A stretch of 64,000 nt of DNA from Steinernema hermaphroditum (taxonomy: Eukaryota; Nematoda; Chromadorea; Rhabditida; Steinernematidae), in contig CM059621.1 in the NCBI GenBank assembly GCA_030435675.1, positions 11,098,001 to 11,162,000 on the forward strand. Direction: 5' to 3'. Under the pieces are notes generated by a model. It ran no database searches. It was not told where the DNA came from and saw only the letters and a list, made by a program, of their open reading frames with translations. This document shows positions 58,404-64,000 of this stretch, piece after piece (position 1 is the stretch's first letter; each line of letters opens with the position of its first letter). Position numbers and translations under genes: made by a program.

Positions 58404-61400
58404 ATGTCCGAAACCGTCTGCAATGGTTTCGAGCCGCAGACGTATCTGAAGGACCGATGCAAGCACTGCTTCCGGGTGCGCTCCAAGCACGAAGATCCGG
58501 TCGCCGCCGCCACTACCGTACTTTCCGTGCCGTCCACAGCCGCCACTTCTCCTACCACCTCCACGGCTCCGAAGAAGGAGCGCCGGAAATCGTGGCGCGA
58601 GAGGGTCCAGAACCCCGACGAGGGTCCTGAACAAGAAGGTGGGTGGTTACTGGTGCTCCGTGTCAAAAGATTCACTTTGCGTCACCAAACGACTCCGTCG
58701 AACCTCTTGATTTTGATCTTTCACGATAAGCAAACTGTTCGAGGGGAAAACCAAAAAGATCAGTTGCCGCGGATAGAGTTCACCTTCGAAAAACGTCGCC
58801 GGCAGACGTTCGGACGTCATTCTTGAGATGATGACCTCAAACTCGGAGTTCTCAAAGCCCGATGAGTGACAGATCCTTGATAGACGACGAGGTGGATTAG
58901 TGTTGCATCGTTGATTTCTCTTGTCCACAACGCAGACTAACTGAATTCCATTCAGATGCCACGGATGCCGCCTCGGTGGCGTCCTTCAAGTCGGCGAACT
59001 CGAAGGGTCTCTCGAGTGCGAAGTCCCTCGAAAGTGTCACATCGGCGTCCAACTTCGACACGAGGTCCATGGTGACGGCCGTGTCCGGGTCCATCGAGTA
59101 CGACGACCGTGCGCTGACTCCGACGTCCACTGTAAGGGTTCATTTCGATGACCTTTAAAGCCTTTGCGCAGGAACCCGACGACGTGAAGAGTCTGAAGCT
59201 GGAGATCGTCCGTCTTCAGGACCAGATCTCCAATCTGAAGGAGGAAAGACAGCGATGGACACTCCGGAAGGAGAAGAAGGAGACCGAAGGAGAGGAGTCC
59301 CTCGTGGAGATGCTCGAGGAGAAGCTTCTGGAGGCGGAGAACCTCATTCAGGACTACCGCGACGAGAATACGGTGCTCAAGTGCGAACTACGGGAATTGC
59401 AGGTAAAATCCTCGAAGATTCAAGGCCTTCCTAAAACGGCCTCTTCTAGGAGTCGACGCAGCCAGTTTCGGGCGAAGGCGACACTCCGATCTTGGAGAAA
59501 CTGAGGGCCACGGAGCAGCTCTGCGACGAGATGTTGGCGGAGAACGAGGCGCTCAAGGCCGAAACCCGCGACCTACAACAGGAGATCGAGGAGATGCAGG
59601 TACGGTAGACGAGAGAGAGGCCCTTCGAGGAGAATACGGAAATTCAGGACCAGTACCGAGAGGAAGAGATCGAGGAGTTCCGGGAACTGCAGAGGGAACT
59701 CGAGCAGAACGCGAAGAACTGCCGGATTCTGCAGTTCAAACTGCGGAAGTCGGAGCGGCTCCGGGAGGAGGCGGAGGCGGAGCGCGTGGCCGCCGAGGAG
59801 CGTCTGAGGTCGATCGTGCAGCTGAAGGGCGACGGCGAAAGCCTGACGACGTCGCAGATGGATACCGCCCGGCTCAAGGAGCTGGAGTCGGAGCTCCGGA
59901 TCGCGAAGGAAGTGAGCGTACGGCTCCACGTGGAGCTAGAGTCGACGGAAGAGAAGCGGTGCAAGCTCGAGGACGAAGTCTTCTTCCTCAACGAGAAGGT
60001 GCGGGAGCTGCAGACCCACAGAAAGTGGCGTGAAGCCAGGGCGGACAGAGAGAAGCGTCTGAGTGCTGAGCTTCCGGTAACCGTAGTACCGATCATCACG
60101 GAGTCCACGCCGAAGGAGGTGCGCGACCTTCTGGAACGAGAGAACGACCTCAAGGAGCAGCTGAAGTACGCGGAGGAGGACCTGAAGAGGACGCGGGCGA
60201 GTCTCCACGACCTTGAGAACGAGAACGAGGAGCTGCTCCATAAGCTGGCCAATCTGACGGTCAGCGGGAAGCTGGGCGGAAGACAAAGGCCGCCGATGAC
60301 GCGGAGCGCCAGTGAAGGAAATACGCATCTGCAGCTGGAGCTGGCGACCTCGGAAGTGGAGCATCTGACGGCCCAAGTCTCGAAGTTGGAGCAGAAGAAC
60401 TCGAACCTGACGAAGAAGTTGCTGGACATTGAGATCGACCAGCGGAAGGGCTACGAGGGCAAGATGAACGGACATGCGGGCGGCGACCTCGAGAAGGAGG
60501 TCGGAAGACTCGTGGCGAAGGTCGGCGACCTCGAGCGGAAAAATGCGGAGCTGCAGGGCCAGCAGAAACCCCGACCCGAGGCCAACGAGCAACCACGAAC
60601 GAAGGCTCTGGAGATGGAGGTGGCCGAACTGAAGCAGCTACTGGGCAAGACGGACAACCAGAAGCTGATCGCGATGGCGACGAAGGCGGAACTCCTCGGC
60701 AATCAGCTGATGATCGCCAACGACCGCATCAACGCACTTCACAAGAGGGCTGTGCGCGAGAGCAAGACCGACGGCTCCTACGCGGAATCCCTGAAAACGC
60801 GCTGCGACGCCCTGGAGAAACAACTCTGCGAAACGCGGGCTTCAGCCGCCTTCGCCCCACGTGACGCACTGGTGGCTCCCTCGGAGGACAACGCCCTCGC
60901 CTCGGTGGCGGAGATCGAGCAGTGCTGTGTGGTGCTCGCCTCGGTGGAGACGCAGACGTCGCGGATCTGCAAGCAGATAGAGAAGATGGACGCGGCGCAG
61001 AAGGATGAGCGAAGACGTTCGCTGACGAAGGACGGCGCCGCCACAATCATCGCGGAGCTGGCGAACGTGATGGGCGAGCTGAAGAGCGTTCACTCACTCC
61101 TCGAGGCTCACAAACTGAACAACCCGAGCTACGTGCGCCGCTCGCCCGACAAGGACGAGCTCGCGAAGTGCCGTCTCTGCGAGGAGAAGGAGGCCTTCAT
61201 CGACTCCCAGCGCGAAGACATAATTTTCTACAAAAAGAAGAACAAAGAACTCACCAACCAGCTTCTGCAAACCGAAGACCGATGGTCCGTGGAGATGGAG
61301 CGCCAACGGCAAACCTACGAGGCGGAGATCAAGGGCCTCCAAGGACGCGTTGCCGACGCTCTCTGCCAGCTGAAGGAGCAGGAACACCTGCTGGAGATGA

Positions 61401-64000
61401 AGGCCGCCTCCCTTTCGGAGAAGACAAAGACCATCCAGGAGAAGGAGCAGAAGTGCGAGCGCCTCGCCAATGACGTCAAGGAGAAGCAGCGGATCATTCA
61501 GGTGGGGAATGTTCCTTTTTCGCAATTTGCAAAACTACTCAATCACCGCGGTGTAGGACCACTTTCTGAGCTGGGGCAAGCGGTCCGAATATCATCTAAA
61601 TGTGAAAACATTCCGTAATCTTAAATCTTTTAGGATATCGAGAAGGAGCAGAAGAATCTCAAGGAGTTCGAGACGAGGTACCGGAAGCTGGAGAGCATGT
61701 ACAGCCAGGAGAAGGAGAAATTCAACTCCGACCGGGCGAAGACAAAAAGCGAAATGGCGCTGATGAAGAAGAGGTGCGACGAAACACACCAGGACCTTCA
61801 CAAGCTACGCGACGCGCACCAGAGGAGGGAGATTCTCTGGAACTCTGAGCGCGAGAAGCTCGAGAAGGAGATCGACGGTCTCCGCGGACAGCTTGGAAAG
61901 GATGGAAAGGGTGAGGAAAAGGCGAAACTCCTTTGACCGAATATTTTTTTCAGACAAATCGTCGTCGATTTCGGTACCGTCCGTCTCCTACAGCTACAAG
62001 CGCGTCACGAACGACTCAAACAGCGCAGCAGACCAGCAGAATACCATAACCACTCTTCGACAACAGGTCGCTGCGTTGGAAGAGAAAATGGGCGAACTGC
62101 GTTTGGCGAACGAAGAGCTGACGAGCGAACTCCAAGCGACAAAGCAGAACTGGGACCGCGATAAGGAGAACATGCAGCATAAGCTGAGGCAGGACGAGAA
62201 GATCCGCAGCGTAGAGTTTGAAGCGCTGCAGGAAAAATTCGCCAGCAGGATGAACATCATGGAGAACACGAACAAGTCCCTGCACAGTCAGGTATTTCGA
62301 AAGGTCGTATGCAGTGAACGGTGTTGTTTGCAGCTTGTGCAAACGCGAAGAGAACGTGACCATCATAAGGAGGCGGTGAACGGTTATGAGAAGAGGATGG
62401 AAGAAGAACGGAAGCGAATGGAGCTCGAGGAGAAGCACTACGCCAATCTCATCACGAAGTCCTCCACCATGGTGAGCAGTCAGGTGGAATGGGATTGATC
62501 TTAGCGTTTCCTTGCAGGAGAAAAGGCTGAAGGATTTCGAAGGCGAGATCGATCGCCTGAAGAAAGAACTGAAGCTGACGAAGGAAGCGCATTGTGCCGA
62601 CAAAAAGTTGTGGATGATCGAGAAGACCCACATCAACAGCAAGTCCGAGAACTCTACCGTAAGAATGATCTTGCAGCTCGAAAATCTGATTTCCTTTTTA
62701 GATCTCCGCGTTCGAAGACGATAAGGACGCTAGAATCACGGAGAACGCGCTGAAAGCGGCGGAGTCCGTGCAGAAGCAATACGCAGAGTACCAGCGCTTC
62801 TACGACCGCGAAGTGGACCGCCTGAAGGCGAAGATCAAGGAGCTGACGAACGATGCGTTCACGAGGGACTTCGAACACGAGCGGACGGTGAAGCAACTGC
62901 GTGAGCAGATTAAGGTGCTCGAGATCGACCAGCGGAACCTGATCCAAGCGAAGGACATGCAGTCGACCGCCCGGGAGGCCTCGCAAGCAGAACAAGAACG
63001 TCTTCAACAAGCAGTGCAGCTCGCCGAGGTACAGAAGCTTACCCGGAGGTACAAAGTCTCCGCCGCCATCGAGCAGTTGAAAGCACTGGTTGACGGTATG
63101 GAAGGCGACATTGACGGAACCATCAGAGGCGTCATGGACCAGCTCGGCTCCGTTCGCGATGATGACTCGCAGACGCTGTACAGCCCCACGTAAGTGACGG
63201 ATAGAGAATTCAGGATTCTGTGTCTTTTTAGAGACACATCTGGAATCTACGACCTTGAGCAGCCATCAGATACCGTATCACAATCATCGATGTCTATCAA
63301 GTCGTCTCCGTTTCCCGTGAACTCGACCTCCTCCCGCTGGACGAACCATTCGAACACGATCACTCCAAACCGATCCTTCAGCATCGAGAGCAACGCCACC
63401 TGGGAGCCGCGCTCCCACTCGCCTGTCAAGAAACTGACCGCCTACCCGGACCCGCCGCCTAACTTCATCCTCAACAAGGACAAGACGGTCGAGTACGATA
63501 AGGACGGGCGCCTCCACTATGTGCCCAAGAGCATTGCTCGCTCTGCTTCCTACGACCGCTACGGTCTCGAGAACGGCGGTGGGCTCGCGCCACCACCACC
63601 CAAGGCGATCCTCACCGACGACGAGGAAGGACCCGTGACCATGGTGCATTCGAGGACGAGCAGCACAGGTACCAACATCCTGTACAAGATCCGGCGCGAG
63701 GAGCTCGCCAAAGGTGGTCAACCCTCGGTGAGACAGATGGCGAAGGCCTTCGACATGATGGAGACGAAACCCTCGAAGAGGGGCCTCTTCAGCATCCGCA
63801 AGTCGCGATCCGTCGAGACGACCGAAACTGCGCGACACGTGCGCGAATCCTCCAAGAATGTGAGTATTTTGGAAATCAGAAGTCATTTAATTCATGCAAT
63901 TCTTTTAGGTTCTCGTTCCGGGAGCCCCATCCAGCGTTCTACACCGTAACACAACGAGTATGTCGCAGATCGAGGAGCGCGTCCTCCCGACCTCATCCTC
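58404..64000 (+). CDS. Large coiled-coil cytoskeletal-type protein, 5' 1582 codons
   Basis: Runs off the right edge. Exons: 58404-58638, 58956-59131, 59172-59402, 59450-59599, 59648-61501, 61634-61910, 61954-62291, 62334-62471, 62518-62658, 62702-63189, 63232-63859, 63909 onward; all junctions keep frame. The N-terminus has a Cys-pair motif (TYLKDRCKHCFRVRSKH) like that opening MPRIP/outspread-type actin regulators. A Ser/Thr-rich segment and about 1300 residues of nearly continuous heptad coiled coil follow (for example LEREND...LKYAEEDLKRTRAS, which recalls SOGA/MTCL proteins). After the coils comes a Pro/Ser-rich tail with basic patches (SPVKKLTAYPDPPPNF, GLFSIRKSRSVETTE). A role as microtubule or actin crosslinker is inference. 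The start follows an acceptor-like TTTGCAG ending at 58395, so trans-splicing is likely. Individual family assignment is uncertain; coding status is not. Confidence 0.85.

Noticed and set aside
59644..60592. Antisense open frames of 218-261 aa
   Set aside because: Low-complexity Ser/Arg/Leu mirror images of the coiled-coil exon; no splice signals of their own.
1..64000. CRISPR arrays, bacterial operons, rRNA, spliced-leader RNA genes
   Set aside because: None seen: no regularly spaced repeats, no ribosome-binding-site logic, and no match to the canonical SL1 sequence that I could find by eye.

Overview
The window is nuclear DNA from a nematode. Protein-coding genes are cut by many very short introns (mostly 37-50 nt, GT...TTTCAG/TTTTAG). 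Several start codons sit just behind an acceptor-like site, as expected for spliced-leader trans-splicing. The recognisable genes (cohesin SCC-3, clathrin light chain, MOF-type acetyltransferase, PHO-type acid phosphatase, nematode Cys-loop chloride channel) and a PAT-type retrotransposon all fit a rhabditid, panagrolaimid or steinernematid worm. The species cannot be fixed from sequence alone. There are no prokaryotic features.

Layout. 1-1698 (+): 3' end of a cohesin SA/STAG gene. 1972-2718 (+): a small orphan gene. 2758-12208: 9.4 kb without a supportable gene, probably upstream DNA of the next gene. 12256-14868 (+): a Gln/Ala-rich, probably nuclear protein. 15877-17361 (+): an orphan type I membrane protein. 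17519-19004 (-): histidine acid phosphatase. 19989-22016 (-): a compact ADAM protease. 22017-28894: mostly empty. 28895-29675 (+): clathrin light chain, converging on 29802-31571 (-), a MOF/KAT8 (mys-2-like) acetyltransferase. 31890-36694: a full-length PAT-like tyrosine-recombinase retrotransposon. 37350-40148 (-): two paralogous tiny membrane proteins. 40149-44168: sparse, with a coding-like fragment and a degenerate class II tRNA. 44202-48830 (-): a Cys-loop chloride channel of the ACC/LGC-46 type, 5' end missing. 48831-58403: sparse, with one exon candidate at 54096. 58404-64000 (+): a large coiled-coil protein that runs off the window.

Nine host gene models were checked codon by codon: every intron starts GT and ends AG and phases close. 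Complete lengths are 135 (1972-2718), 762 (Q/A-rich), 402 (membrane), 411 (phosphatase), 555 (ADAM), 228 (clathrin) and 515 aa (MOF), plus 89 and 85 aa for the small membrane pair. The partial cohesin, channel and coiled-coil models also keep frame throughout. CDS coordinates given are the outer limits; exons are listed in the evidence.

Most interesting: (i) the PAT element's split direct repeats (198 bp and 136 bp, A1...B1/A2...B2) share a 3-bp AAA core that fits recombination through a circle, and its recombinase looks intact while its reverse transcriptase carries one frameshift just before the catalytic box; (ii) a Ser-tRNA-like class II gene with a Cys (GCA) anticodon and a broken acceptor stem; (iii) an 82-codon, exactly in-frame cassette that interrupts the MOF chromo-barrel; (iv) the paired micro-membrane proteins; (v) clustering of the 7-mer TACNGTA in the ADAM introns.
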